64,000 bases of DNA from Candidatus Thiodiazotropha endoloripes (GCA_001709035.1 LVKA01000001.1:1-64000); one strand, 5' to 3'; counted from the stretch's first letter, positions 27,021-37,131 are shown. Numbers and translations are program-made. Notes: a model not told the origin generated them from the letters alone.

Positions 27021-30000
27021 TCAGCTCTTTTTAACCTTTTTGATACCGGCAGTTTCAAGCAGTTTTTCTACTTTATACTCTTCTACCGGCTTACTGAAAA
27101 AGTAACCTTGACCGACCTCGCATCCCTTTTCGATCAACCAGTCAAGCTGTCCCTGCTCTTCGATACCTTCGGCCAATACCGACATATTTAGGCTATGCCC
27201 CAAGGCGATCACTGAATTAGCAATACTCTGCTCATTGCTCTCTTTGGTTATATTCCGAATAAAAGATCGATCGATCTTTAGGCGATCGAAGCGAAAATCC
27301 TTTAAATAGCTTAATGATGAAAACCCTGTTCCAAAATCATCCAGCGCCAGGCGGACCCCAAGTTCATCCAACGCCTTCAGGGTTTTTCCAACATGTTCCG
27401 TATCCTGAAGGAAGATAGCCTCAGTTACCTCTAATTCCAATCTACAGGGTTCTAATCCAGTCTTTTTCAAAGCCTCTTCAACGATAAGCGCAAGATCTGT
27501 ATGTCTAATCTGTACTGGTGAAATATTGATCGCCATATGTTCAAGAAAGTACCCGTTTTTCTGCCAATGGATCATTTGTCGACAGGCACTGTAAATCACC
27601 CATTCACCAATTGTATTGATATCACCCGTCTCTTCCGCCAAAGGTATGAACTTATCAGGCATTACTATCCCATATCCTGGCCGATCCCAACGGATCAACG
27701 CCTCAACACCGACAATACGCTGATCACGCAGTGAGAGTTGTGGTTGGTAATGCAGTAACAGCTCACCATGATTAACTGTATCGTGTAATGCTTGTTCTAT
27801 ATCTATCCTTTGCGCTGCTTGTTTTGTTATATCCTCGGTATAGAACCAAAAACGGTTTCTGCCATGCTCTTTTGCTCTGTACATCGCCGCATCTGCATTC
27901 CTGATCAGAGTTGTGACATCTTGCGCATCATTTGGATAGAGACTGATACCAAGACTTGCCGTCACAATCATCTCACGACCACTTACTTCAAATGGCAGTT
28001 TGAATGTATCAAGAACCTTACCCGCCATATCGACCAGGTTATCCATCTCCTTTATATCTTCAAATATCAGAACAAACTCATCCCCCCCCTGTCTTGAGAT
28101 GGTATCTATTTCACGAAGATTCGCCTGAAGCCGATTGGATACTGAAAGTAAAAGTTCATCACCGACAGGATGGCCTAATGAATCGTTTATATTCTTAAAT
28201 CGATCCAAATCAAGAAACATGACAGCTGCCATAATGCCATCCCGGCTTGCTCTGTCGATCGCATGTTGCATCCTGTCATTCAGTAAAATGCGATTTGGTA
28301 ACCCTGTCAATGGATCATGATGCGCAAGATAATCGAGTTTTTCCTGGGTCTTTTTGATCGGTGATATGTCTGACAAAACTGCCACGAAATGGCTAGCGTC
28401 TCGATTGTCATCATAGACTGTACTGATCGTCTCCCATGCTGGGTATACCTCACCGCTCCTTCGCCTGTTAAAGATCTCGCCACACCAACTGCCTTCTTTT
28501 CGGATTGAATGCCACATTTCTTTGTAAAAATCATCATTGTGCAGCCCAGATTTAAACAGGCGCGGGTTCTGGCCGATGACGTCATTTTTCTGATATCCAT
28601 TAATCCCCAGAAACGCCTGATTGACATCGAGAATCTCACCCTCGAGATCAGTAATCATCACCCCGTCATTGGTACTATCGAACGCCTTAGCCCATTGCCT
28701 CAGTCGGATATCTGTCTTTTTACGCTCTGTGATATCCTCTGACACACCAAGTAGGAACATCGCCTCGCCACTATCGCTGTAGATCGGAACCTTGCGGGTA
28801 TGTAGAATCCGTTCTCCAATAGGTGTATTGATACTCTCTTCCGGTATTTCAAGAATCGTTCTGTCCGCTAGTACCTCTCTGTCATTTTTGACAAAATGAT
28901 CCGCCTGTTGGGCAGGAAAGAAATCATGATCACTCTTTCCTATAAATGCCTCTTTTGGTAAACCTAACAGCTTGACACCAGCACTGTTCATATTGGTAAA
29001 TTTGAGTGTCTTTGCATCCTTCACAAACAGCATCAGTGGTAGTTGGTCGATAATCGTATTCAATTCATCTTCACGAGACTTGATGTCTCTGATCATCAGA
29101 TTCATGGCTGCGGCGAGATCACCCAACTCATCATGGGTATCAATTTCAAGTCGCGTGCTGTAGTCTCCTCTACGTAGTTGCTCAACACCATCCATCAATC
29201 GAGCCATTGGCCGACGGATAAATTTGTTCAGCGACAGCAAACTCAATGGAATTGCGAACAGCGCAGTAATCAACATAGCCATGATCACCGCATCGCGAGT
29301 TTTTTCAGCCGCTATCTGATAGGCACTGACCGGATAACTCGAGATCAAATAGACCGAGTTGTTATCAGGCAGCTGCAATTTAGCAAGACTGAAAAAAACA
29401 TATTCATTTTCATATAACTGATCACCCACCAGACCTTCATGCAGCAATACCTTCCGCAATGAATCACTGGTTATCAACCTTTCACTATGACTTGATACAA
29501 CTAGTTGATAATTTGCATCGAAGATATCGAACCTCATTGGTGGGTGTACTGTAGAACGCACAAACTCCTGACCCAATCTGGTTGCCAGTACCACAGTGCC
29601 TATTCTTTCAGGTAGTCCATTACCTCTGTTTTTTGTTATCGGTTGAGTATATTGGACCGTCAATCCATTTTTGTCGCGATGGTAAGCAATACCATCAAGC
29701 GTCGGCCTATTCTGTTTTATCTGAACATCCAGAGAGTCTCCATAGATCGGCTCCTGTTTTCCTTGAAACTCGTCAGTCCTGATGATATTCAGCGATGCCT
29801 TACCGGCCTTATAGCTCTGAATACCCATAGTATATCGCTCATTACCAAATGACACGTAGGTAACCAGATCCCCATCACGGTCATATACATAAACCTCATC
29901 AGCTTCCCCTGACTTGACCGCAGCTAAAATACGCACACCAACCTGCTTCTTTTCCTGATCAAAAAGCACAGCATTGTAGTTGAGTATATCTTGATAATTA

Positions 30001-30248
30001 TTGACAAGGTGTACAGACGCGATGATCTGCTCTTCTACTGCGATCGCATCTGCCTCCAATATCAGTTTACGCTCAATTCTTTCAATAGACTTCTTGATAT
30101 TCTGCACATGAATATCTGTTTCCTTAAGGGCGGAATCCCTGTGATACTCATGCAGACTTTTATTTATAAAAAAACCCGCCGTAACCAGCGACAGAGCGGT
30201 TATCAATAAGGTGAACAGTAGCTGCTTGACACTAATTGAGAGAATCAT
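27021..30248 (-). CDS. Membrane PAS-GGDEF-EAL c-di-GMP enzyme
   Basis: 1075 residues. One N-terminal helix (VKQLLFTLLITALSLVTAGFF) and a second near 325 enclose a periplasmic sensor domain of about 290 residues. HAMP (about 340-395), two PAS domains (about 395-510 and 515-635), GGDEF (RQGGDEFVLIFED near 720) and EAL (VEALIRWDRPG near 845; DDFGTGFSSLSYLKDF) follow. The GGDEF motif and EAL catalytic residues look intact, so it may make or degrade c-di-GMP. It begins two bases after the stop of a periplasmic binding protein gene, so the pair is surely one operon; the binding protein likely docks on the sensor domain, as LuxP does on LuxQ or NspS on MbaA. Confidence 0.92.
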   Translation of the reverse strand: MILSISVKQLLFTLLITALSLVTAGFFINKSLHEYHRDSALKETDIHVQNIKKSIERIERKLILEADAIAVEEQIIASVHLVNNYQDILNYNAVLFDQEKKQVGVRILAAVKSGEADEVYVYDRDGDLVTYVSFGNERYTMGIQSYKAGKASLNIIRTDEFQGKQEPIYGDSLDVQIKQNRPTLDGIAYHRDKNGLTVQYTQPITKNRGNGLPERIGTVVLATRLGQEFVRSTVHPPMRFDIFDANYQLVVSSHSERLITSDSLRKVLLHEGLVGDQLYENEYVFFSLAKLQLPDNNSVYLISSYPVSAYQIAAEKTRDAVIMAMLITALFAIPLSLLSLNKFIRRPMARLMDGVEQLRRGDYSTRLEIDTHDELGDLAAAMNLMIRDIKSREDELNTIIDQLPLMLFVKDAKTLKFTNMNSAGVKLLGLPKEAFIGKSDHDFFPAQQADHFVKNDREVLADRTILEIPEESINTPIGERILHTRKVPIYSDSGEAMFLLGVSEDITERKKTDIRLRQWAKAFDSTNDGVMITDLEGEILDVNQAFLGINGYQKNDVIGQNPRLFKSGLHNDDFYKEMWHSIRKEGSWCGEIFNRRRSGEVYPAWETISTVYDDNRDASHFVAVLSDISPIKKTQEKLDYLAHHDPLTGLPNRILLNDRMQHAIDRASRDGIMAAVMFLDLDRFKNINDSLGHPVGDELLLSVSNRLQANLREIDTISRQGGDEFVLIFEDIKEMDNLVDMAGKVLDTFKLPFEVSGREMIVTASLGISLYPNDAQDVTTLIRNADAAMYRAKEHGRNRFWFYTEDITKQAAQRIDIEQALHDTVNHGELLLHYQPQLSLRDQRIVGVEALIRWDRPGYGIVMPDKFIPLAEETGDINTIGEWVIYSACRQMIHWQKNGYFLEHMAINISPVQIRHTDLALIVEEALKKTGLEPCRLELEVTEAIFLQDTEHVGKTLKALDELGVRLALDDFGTGFSSLSYLKDFRFDRLKIDRSFIRNITKESNEQSIANSVIALGHSLNMSVLAEGIEEQGQLDWLIEKGCEVGQGYFFSKPVEEYKVEKLLETAGIKKVKKS

Positions 30249-30250
30249 AA

Positions 30251-31183
30251 TTAAAAGATAGGCGGCACCATATCAGCATTTTCACGAGTCACTTTTATGG
30301 ACTCCAGGATTATTTCCTTCGGTACTTCCTTACCACTCAGTATTTGATTGGCAATATAGGCTCCCTCCTTACCTCCCGTTGGATAGGTAAAGCTGATCGA
30401 CTGATCCCCATCCCGAATGGCCTGCTGAGCTTCCCGAATATAGTCAATACCGATAATCGGTATGGAACTGGGCTCGATACCGTGCTTTCGCAACACCATT
30501 CTTGCACCTGCGGCCATGCTGTCACTTTGTGCATAGATGGCATCAAAAGAGAGGCCCTTTTCGAGTAATTGCTCCAAAGCGAGCATGGTATCCGCTCGCA
30601 GGTAGTTACCCACAATGGGGGTAATGGTGATAGCCGGGTGTTGCGCCATAATCTCGGTAAAACTGTCACTTCTGTGTATTGTTGGCGTGGCGCCGGGAAC
30701 GCCAACCAACATAAGGATATGACCACGATTATTTAGAACTTTAAGCAGATATTCGGCAGCAGCTCTGGCAATTCTTCTATTATCCGGATGTATGAACGTG
30801 GTAAATCCGTCCCCATCAATTCCCCGATCGAGCAGCACCACAGGTATGTTCTTGCTATAGACTTTTGTAATGATATCCGTGAGAGCACTCTTCTCTCGTG
30901 GACTTACCATCAACAAATCCACTCCACGGCTCACCAATTCCTCGATATGCAGGACCTGCAGTGCGGTATCACCTTTTCCATCGGTATAGATAAACTTTAT
31001 GTTTGGGTGTCGTTCAAACTCCCTCTTTACCTCCATGACCTGGGCCAGGCGCCAGTCATTTGCCAGCGTATCCTGTGCAAAGCCTACAAGAAAAGCCTCC
31101 TCTCCATACAGATCAGGAATTCCGTTCACACAAAGAACACAAAGCAAAAGAAAAAGTTGAGCATTTTTTTTAATTAGCATCAA
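30251..31183 (-). CDS. Periplasmic sugar-binding-type protein
   Basis: 310 residues of the RbsB/LsrB/LuxP-like periplasmic binding protein class (Peripla_BP_4). The signal peptide is about residues 1-27 (AQLFLLLCVLCVNGIPDLYG). Ribose-binding landmarks are VDLLMVSPREKSALTDII, IPVVLLDRGIDGD, IHPDNRRIARAAAEYLL, AIYAQSDSMAAGARMVL and IIGIDYIREAQQAIRDGDQS. No ABC permease or ATPase gene is adjacent; instead the GGDEF-EAL gene follows with only two bases between. The ligand is probably a sugar or AI-2-like molecule, and its role is signalling rather than uptake (inference). Confidence 0.88.
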   Translation of the reverse strand: MMLIKKNAQLFLLLCVLCVNGIPDLYGEEAFLVGFAQDTLANDWRLAQVMEVKREFERHPNIKFIYTDGKGDTALQVLHIEELVSRGVDLLMVSPREKSALTDIITKVYSKNIPVVLLDRGIDGDGFTTFIHPDNRRIARAAAEYLLKVLNNRGHILMLVGVPGATPTIHRSDSFTEIMAQHPAITITPIVGNYLRADTMLALEQLLEKGLSFDAIYAQSDSMAAGARMVLRKHGIEPSSIPIIGIDYIREAQQAIRDGDQSISFTYPTGGKEGAYIANQILSGKEVPKEIILESIKVTRENADMVPPIF

Positions 31184-31515
31184 TTTAATCCTTTAACTAC
31201 CAATCTCTGCCACCTGCCTAAAAACCCTATATATTCAGAGCGGCAAATTACCTGAGAAATTGATTGACCAATCAGCTTTAAAGCTATTTCACTGACCTAT
31301 GGCAATAAAACGAATAACTGATCCTCTAACATCACGGTCAGCGGGCATCAAGGCAATCTGATTAATTCAATTTATGAATTATTTTTTGTCGGAGACAGTA
31401 AGAATCCGCTCCTGCTACGCACAAATGACAACGAAAACTGATACTAACATTGTGCCTGCAAAACAACCGGCTATCTGACTTGGGGCCGGGCCAATAACCT
31501 ATATTAATCAGGCAT
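31184..31515. other. Gap between binding protein gene and gnd
   Basis: No gene, strong hairpin or repeat was seen. It should hold the promoter of the binding protein/GGDEF-EAL operon and the 3' end of the zwf-pgl-gnd transcript. Confidence 0.4.
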
Positions 31516-32940
31516 TCACTCGTCCAACCACTCAGAGTGAACAAAACCAAATTCCGGTTGATCGATACGTTCGTAGGTGTGCGCGCCAAAAGCATCCCGT
31601 TGCGCCTGTATCAGGTTTTGTGGCAGACGTTCAGTACGGTAACTGTCGAAATAACTGAGACAGGCTCCCATCACCGGTAGCGGAATACCCGCTGTCAGCG
31701 CAAAACCGGTCACCCGGCGCCAGGCGCCCTGGAGCCCTTGCAGTTGATGGCTCATCTCAGAATCAATCATCAGGTTGACCGGTTCAGGATCGTTGGAAAA
31801 GGCGACTCTGATCGGATCGAGCAGGCGCGCTCTGATAATACACCCCCCTTTCCAGATCCTTGCCGTTTCCGCCAGGTCCACCGACCATTGATAGCGATCA
31901 GAGGCGCTGCGGATCAATGCCATACCCTGGGCATAGGCAGTGATTCTCGAGGCATAGATCGCGCCATGCAGATCGGCCAGTATGGCCTTATGATCCACAC
32001 CTGCTGAAGCACCGGGTCCCTTCAACAAATCGGCTGCAGCGACCCGCTGCTGCTTCATCGATGAGAGCACTCTGGCATCGACAGCAGCCGAGATGCCAGG
32101 GACCGCAACCCCCTGCTCCAGGGCGGCCTGAACGGTCCAACGTCCGGTGCCTTTTTGTCCCGCCTTGTCCATCACCAGGCTGACCAACGGCTTTCCGGTC
32201 TCATGATCCATGACTTTCATCACCTGGGCGGAAAGCTCGACCAGAAAAGACTCCATCGGTCCCTGGTTCCACTGATCAAACACCTCAGCGATGTCCTGCT
32301 CCTGCAAACCGAGCCCGCGTGCCATCAGATCATAGGCTTCCGCCAATAACTGCATGTCGGCATACTCGATGCCATTGTGCACCATCTTGACAAAGTGGCC
32401 GGCGCCATCCGGTCCTACATGGGTGACACATGGACCGGCTTCGGTTTGTGCCGTGATCGCTTCAAATACCGATTTAACCTCGGTATAGGAGTCTGCAGAG
32501 CCTCCCGGCATCATTGAAGGACCGTGCCGGGCGCCCTCTTCTCCACCGGAGATCCCTACACCCACGTAGTGCAGGCCCAACTCCCTCAAACGGGCTTCAC
32601 GCCGTTGCGTATCCTCAAACCAGGAGTTTCCTCCATCCATGATGATATCCCCCGGCTCCAGCAGAGGCAGTAGTTGTTCGATCACTTGATCAACCGGATC
32701 GCCAGCCTTGATCATCAACAGGATACGCCTGGGACGTTCGAGCATGGCGACAAAACCGCTCAACTCCGAATGACCACCAAACCGTTTGCCCTGATTCTCT
32801 TGCAGAAACTCATTCAAGCTGCTGCTGCGCCTGTTCCAGACGGCGACAGGAAACCCCTTCTCTTCCATGTTGAGGGCCAGATTTTTTCCCATCACTCCCA
32901 ATCCGATAAGACCGATATGAAACTGTTGTGAATCAGACAT
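31516..32940 (-). CDS. gnd: 6-phosphogluconate dehydrogenase (decarboxylating)
   Basis: Third enzyme of the oxidative pentose-phosphate pathway: 6-phosphogluconate to ribulose 5-phosphate + CO2 + NADPH. 474 residues. NADP site IGLIGLGVMGKNLALNMEEKG, substrate loop GISGGEEGARHGPSMMPGG, KMVHNGIEYADMQL with the catalytic Lys, and DKAGQKGTGRWT are intact. The ATG at 32940 follows AGGA by seven bases; an upstream ATG seven codons earlier is less likely. It is last in zwf-pgl-gnd. Confidence 0.96.
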   Translation of the reverse strand: MSDSQQFHIGLIGLGVMGKNLALNMEEKGFPVAVWNRRSSSLNEFLQENQGKRFGGHSELSGFVAMLERPRRILLMIKAGDPVDQVIEQLLPLLEPGDIIMDGGNSWFEDTQRREARLRELGLHYVGVGISGGEEGARHGPSMMPGGSADSYTEVKSVFEAITAQTEAGPCVTHVGPDGAGHFVKMVHNGIEYADMQLLAEAYDLMARGLGLQEQDIAEVFDQWNQGPMESFLVELSAQVMKVMDHETGKPLVSLVMDKAGQKGTGRWTVQAALEQGVAVPGISAAVDARVLSSMKQQRVAAADLLKGPGASAGVDHKAILADLHGAIYASRITAYAQGMALIRSASDRYQWSVDLAETARIWKGGCIIRARLLDPIRVAFSNDPEPVNLMIDSEMSHQLQGLQGAWRRVTGFALTAGIPLPVMGACLSYFDSYRTERLPQNLIQAQRDAFGAHTYERIDQPEFGFVHSEWLDE

Positions 32941-32976
32941 TGAGGCTTCCTGTATCTCCAATTTCGATTTAAAAAA

Positions 32977-33663
32977 CTATTCTGCTGGGGCGTTTAAAAT
33001 GGAACGTCCAGCCAGACTGTCCAATAACCAGTCCCCATCTTTTGCCAGGGCAGCGGGCACACTGCCATCCTGCAAGGCCCAGCGTACCGCATCGGCTTTA
33101 TCATCCCCCTGTGCCATAAGCAGCAGATGGTTTGCCTGTTGAATCACAGGTGGCGTAACGGTAAGACGCTGCATCGGAGGTCTATTGCCGATCACCGGCA
33201 TCACCCTTCGGCTGACTTCATCCATCGCGGCAGAGCCTGGAAACAGGGATGCGGTGTGACCGTCCGCGCCCATACCAAGCAGCAGCACATCGATATGCTT
33301 CGGGAGTATCGATTCATAGGCCTGCGCCGCTTCATCCGGTTGATCCTCACCACACATCCGATGGATGGTAACCCCTTCCGGAAGACCGGAGGGAAACAGC
33401 GCCCCAAGTACACTGAAGCCATTGTTTTCCGGTGTATCATCCGGTACACAGCGTTCATCACCAAAATAGAGAATGAGGCGGGACCAGGGGAGATCGTGCT
33501 CCTCTGTGAGCTGCTGATAAATGGGTAACGGGGTGGATCCACCAGCCAGCATCAGGTGACAGTGGTCGGCATTTTCAAGTACCTGCTTTATGGTTGAGAC
33601 AATCCACTCAACGGCGCGGGTGTTGAACTCACTCCGATCGACAACCATGCGTTTGCCAGTCAC
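32977..33663 (-). CDS. pgl: 6-phosphogluconolactonase
   Basis: Hydrolyses 6-phosphogluconolactone. 228 residues of the SugarP_isomerase/NagB-like fold: LMLAGGSTPLPIYQQL, ILYFGDERCVPDDTPENNGF and LLGMGADGHTASLFPG are diagnostic. Start is GTG at 33663, overlapping the zwf stop as GTGA, so translation is coupled. It is 36 bases upstream of gnd. Confidence 0.95.
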   Translation of the reverse strand: MTGKRMVVDRSEFNTRAVEWIVSTIKQVLENADHCHLMLAGGSTPLPIYQQLTEEHDLPWSRLILYFGDERCVPDDTPENNGFSVLGALFPSGLPEGVTIHRMCGEDQPDEAAQAYESILPKHIDVLLLGMGADGHTASLFPGSAAMDEVSRRVMPVIGNRPPMQRLTVTPPVIQQANHLLLMAQGDDKADAVRWALQDGSVPAALAKDGDWLLDSLAGRSILNAPAE

Positions 33664-35195
33664 TGTTTAATCTCCCGCCATTGACGGCTGTAGCGGTCCA
33701 TCAGATCGTTCGCCTCTTCAGGGCCTTCGCTGCCCTCGGCATAGAATCTTGGTTGCTTTTTGCTTTCCGCCTGCCAGCTCTGCAGGATCGGGGCAACAAA
33801 TCGCCAGGCAAATTCAACTTCATCCCGGCGGGCAAACAGGGTTGCATCCCCTTTAACCGCATCCAACAACAGCCGTTCATAGGCGTCTTTGATCGGATGT
33901 TCGTAGGTTTCTGAGTAGTTGAAATCCATTTCAACGGAGCTGACTTCGAGATCGTCCCCCGGTTTTTTACTGCTTATCTTCAGTGCCATACCCGCATCGG
34001 GCTGGATGCGGATTGTCAGTACATTGGGCTCAAGGTCCTGGCACACATCATCCCGCCCAAACAGACATAGGGGTACCGGACGGAAGAAAACAGAGACTTC
34101 AGTCATTCTATGGGAGAGGTGTTTGCCGACCCGGAGAAAGAAAGGCACACCCTGCCAGCGCCAGTTGTCGATATAACACTTGATCGCCGCATAGGTGGGA
34201 GTGCGTGATTTGGGGTCAACGTTCTCCTCATCCCGATAACCCCGGTATTGTCCAAACACCACATGCTTGAAGACTTCACGATTCTGCAGACTCCGCAGGC
34301 CACGCAATACCTCAACACGCTTGTCGCGAATATCATCCGCAGCGAATGAGACCGGTGGCTCCATGGCACACAGGGAGAGCACCTGTAACAGATGGCTTTG
34401 CACCATGTCACGCAATACCCCGGTATTGTCATAAAACCGGCCACGCCCCTCGACACCGATCGATTCTGCTGCGGTGATTTGAACATGATCGATATATTTA
34501 CGGTTCCAGAGGGGTTCGAAAATGGTGTTGCCCAAGCGTGCAACCAGAATATTCTGAACCGTCTCTTTGCCCAGATAGTGATCAATCCGGTAGACCTGGT
34601 CCTCTTGCAGGACTTCTCCCACCACACGATTCAGTTCGATTGCCGATTCGAGATCCCGGCCATAGGGCTTTTCCATGATCACCCGGGTCCAGGGAACACG
34701 GTCACCCTGCTTACCCAGCAGACCCGCCTCATCCAAGCGGTGAAGAATGATTGTGGCCGCCGAAGGGGGGGTGGCAAAGTAGAACAGCCGGTTACCTTCA
34801 CTACCAATCTGTTGCTCATATTTCTCCAGGGCATCACGCAGCTTGTGGTAACCTTCCGGATCTTCAAAATCCCCTTCCACGTAGGCGATCCGTTGACTGA
34901 ACTCATGCCATACCGTCTCGTCGATCGGCTGGGAACGGGAGTGGCGCTGGACAGCCTGCAACAGCAATTGCCGGTAATCATCGTCACTTTTCTTTGAGCG
35001 ACTATAGCCAATCACGGCGAACCGATCATCCAATGCCTTTTCCCGGACCAGATTATAGAGGGCCGGCATCAGTTTGCGCCGGGTGAGGTCCCCCGCAGCG
35101 CCAAAGATCACTAACAGGCAGGGTTCCAGGCGATCAGCCTGCAAAAACAGCTCACTCGCCTTCAAACCTTGGTGGGCGGGAAAATCAGATAACAT
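33660..35195 (-). CDS. zwf: Glucose-6-phosphate 1-dehydrogenase
   Basis: NADP-linked entry enzyme of the oxidative pentose-phosphate pathway, 511 residues. The N-terminal NADP site is VIFGAAGDLTRRKLMPALYNL; the active-site block RIDHYLGKETVQNILVARLGN has the catalytic His and Lys. It is first gene of the zwf-pgl-gnd operon, providing NADPH (for example for PhaB) and pentoses. No edd/eda genes are near, so this cluster serves the pentose-phosphate route. Confidence 0.96.
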   Translation of the reverse strand: MLSDFPAHQGLKASELFLQADRLEPCLLVIFGAAGDLTRRKLMPALYNLVREKALDDRFAVIGYSRSKKSDDDYRQLLLQAVQRHSRSQPIDETVWHEFSQRIAYVEGDFEDPEGYHKLRDALEKYEQQIGSEGNRLFYFATPPSAATIILHRLDEAGLLGKQGDRVPWTRVIMEKPYGRDLESAIELNRVVGEVLQEDQVYRIDHYLGKETVQNILVARLGNTIFEPLWNRKYIDHVQITAAESIGVEGRGRFYDNTGVLRDMVQSHLLQVLSLCAMEPPVSFAADDIRDKRVEVLRGLRSLQNREVFKHVVFGQYRGYRDEENVDPKSRTPTYAAIKCYIDNWRWQGVPFFLRVGKHLSHRMTEVSVFFRPVPLCLFGRDDVCQDLEPNVLTIRIQPDAGMALKISSKKPGDDLEVSSVEMDFNYSETYEHPIKDAYERLLLDAVKGDATLFARRDEVEFAWRFVAPILQSWQAESKKQPRFYAEGSEGPEEANDLMDRYSRQWREIKQ

Positions 35196-36222
35196 CGCAA
35201 TTGGTTCCTGTATGCGTTTTTATTATGCTTAAGATCTACAGAAATCAGCGTCTTCGAGACGCCATTCCACTTAACCATATTAGGTCACATTCAGGACTTC
35301 AAGATTGGTTTCGCAAAAAACAACCAGAATGGCTTCAAATCAGACGGCTAGAGTGACAACTTAATCAGAAATATGCTCTTGTTCTCAAACAGCACTATCT
35401 GTGATTTGCACATTTCAGTCGAAAATGTTGGGACCGGCCATTTAAAGACTGTCAGGTTTGTCACAATATTTTAGGAAGAATATTCCCACCGAATTAAATT
35501 TAGGTCTAAAATCGCTTTTTAGATTATCAATATCACTTTTTTGGGACATATTGATCAAATTATTATTTTTACGCGATTGGTACTCGGTATATCCAACTCA
35601 CAACGAATTAAATATTGCAGATCTATTATTACAGTGGATAAACAGGCTAATTTTAGCCGAAGTGTCGCTGACCTTTTTAAAATCAAATTGTTAGGGGTTT
35701 GCGAACAGCTTCAATCTGAGCCAATTAAGTTGACGGATTTTTCGAGGAACTGCAGTTCACCCCTGCAAAGCAATACAATATAAAAAACTTAGACAAATAA
35801 TATTACCCCGATATTGGTATTAAAATTTTTTTCTAATTCAATGTAGAATGATCTGGATGTCGAAGATCTTTTGCAATACCATGACAGTTCAACGGCCCGA
35901 TTGGGCTCATGATACAAAACGACTGATTCAAATTAATCACAGTAAATGGTGCATTCAGGGCCTTAAGAATGCGCTGAACCAGAAACAGCTCTTGCAAATA
36001 GTGATTTTTTAGCCTGAGCTGCAGCAAAAAACAGGGTCTTTCAACTACAATCCCTGTTTGATTGAATTCGTAATGACGACTTTATATTCGCTTATCTACA
36101 GACCTTACATTCAAGCTGCCTGTAGAGTCATTTATTGTTATCGATATCACTTTAATAACATCAATCCCCTGATTGATTAAATTCCATTTCCCTCAATTCA
36201 ATTATCTTTCGGGTAAATCACA
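35196..36222. other. AT-rich 1-kb gap without a supported gene
   Basis: This is the longest gene-free stretch. It is distinctly AT-rich from about 35450 to 36220 compared with its neighbours. Short open frames exist (for example plus-strand frames around 35458-35783), but they lack ribosome sites and recognisable domains. It could be decayed foreign DNA or a regulatory leader for the NYN gene. Confidence 0.4.
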
Positions 36223-37062
36223 TTGCAGCAAATACTTAAAGTTGGCGTTTTTGTTGATGCCGAAAACGTACGTTACAACGGCGGCTACCAGCTCCGTTAT
36301 GACATCCTAAGAATGTTTGCCGGGCGATATGGAGGCTCTCTGGTAAGACTCAATACCTACATCGCATTCGATCAGGAGCGTGCGAAAGAGGACCCAGAGT
36401 ACAAAAGACGCGCATTGACATACCAGCAGATGGTGAGGGAATACGGTTGGAAAGTTATTGTCAAGAATGTACGCCGCTATACGGATGATGAAGGCAACGT
36501 AACCACCAAGGCCAATGCCGACCTGGATATGGCCGTCGATGCCATGCTTCAGGCAGAGAAACTTGACCTGCTATTGATGGTGACCGGTGATGGTGACTTT
36601 CTGCAGGTCGTTACGGCGCTGCAGGATCGGGGTTGCCGGGTGGAACTGCTTGGTTTTCGCAATGTTTCACAAGAGTTGAGACGCCTGGTTGATGACTACT
36701 ACTCCGGTTTCCTGATTCCGGATCTACTGCCGATCTCCTATGAACCGAGAAATGAGTGGGGCGCTCCCGGCTCCTGCGTCCGCGGCGTCTGCTCCAAATG
36801 GTTTCCGGAAAAAGGCTATGGATTTCTGCGTTTCATCAAACGAATCGACCCGAACCTCTGGATCATCGATCCCCGTTTAGAGGATTCCCCTTACGAAAGT
36901 GTCTTCTGTCATGCCAATGAGTTGGCCGATGAGGTGACGGATGATGTGATGATGAATCGTGACTCGATTCTGGAATTCTATATCGAGGAGAGCGACAAGG
37001 ATGATGGTCTTGTGGCGAACAACGTCCGTCTGGTACCCAGTTTTGGTGGCAACGGTCTGTAA
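36223..37062 (+). CDS. NYN-domain (LabA/DUF88) protein with cold-shock-like C-terminus
   Basis: 279 residues. The N-terminal ~165 residues form a PIN-like NYN putative RNase domain: VGVFVDAENVRYNG, TKANADLDMAVDAMLQAE, LLLMVTGDGDFLQVVTALQDRGCRVELLG, with the acidic residues of the metal site present. The C-terminal ~90 residues read like a cold-shock/S1-like OB fold: GVCSKWFPEKGYGFLRFI, then VFCHANEL and the final VANNVRLV. RNA binding coupled to RNA cleavage is the likely role. The start is TTG at 36223 with no clear ribosome site. It is a single gene ending at a perfect hairpin. Confidence 0.8.
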   Translation: MQQILKVGVFVDAENVRYNGGYQLRYDILRMFAGRYGGSLVRLNTYIAFDQERAKEDPEYKRRALTYQQMVREYGWKVIVKNVRRYTDDEGNVTTKANADLDMAVDAMLQAEKLDLLLMVTGDGDFLQVVTALQDRGCRVELLGFRNVSQELRRLVDDYYSGFLIPDLLPISYEPRNEWGAPGSCVRGVCSKWFPEKGYGFLRFIKRIDPNLWIIDPRLEDSPYESVFCHANELADEVTDDVMMNRDSILEFYIEESDKDDGLVANNVRLVPSFGGNGL

Positions 37063-37085
37063 CTGACCGGTCACCATCGAATCAC

Positions 37086-37114
37086 GGTGGAAGCCTTCGT
37101 TGAAGGCTTCCACC
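37086..37114. terminator. Hairpin between convergent NYN and Nudix genes
   Basis: GGTGGAAGCCTTC pairs perfectly with GAAGGCTTCCACC over a GTT loop (13-bp stem). It lies between two convergent genes and can act in both directions, though neither side has a long T run. Confidence 0.65.
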
Positions 37115-37131
37115 ATTCGCGTTAAGCGTGC

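Noticed and set aside
35458-35783. Plus-strand small open frames in the AT-rich gap
   Set aside because: No ribosome site, no domain, overlapping frames of similar quality; not supportable as genes.
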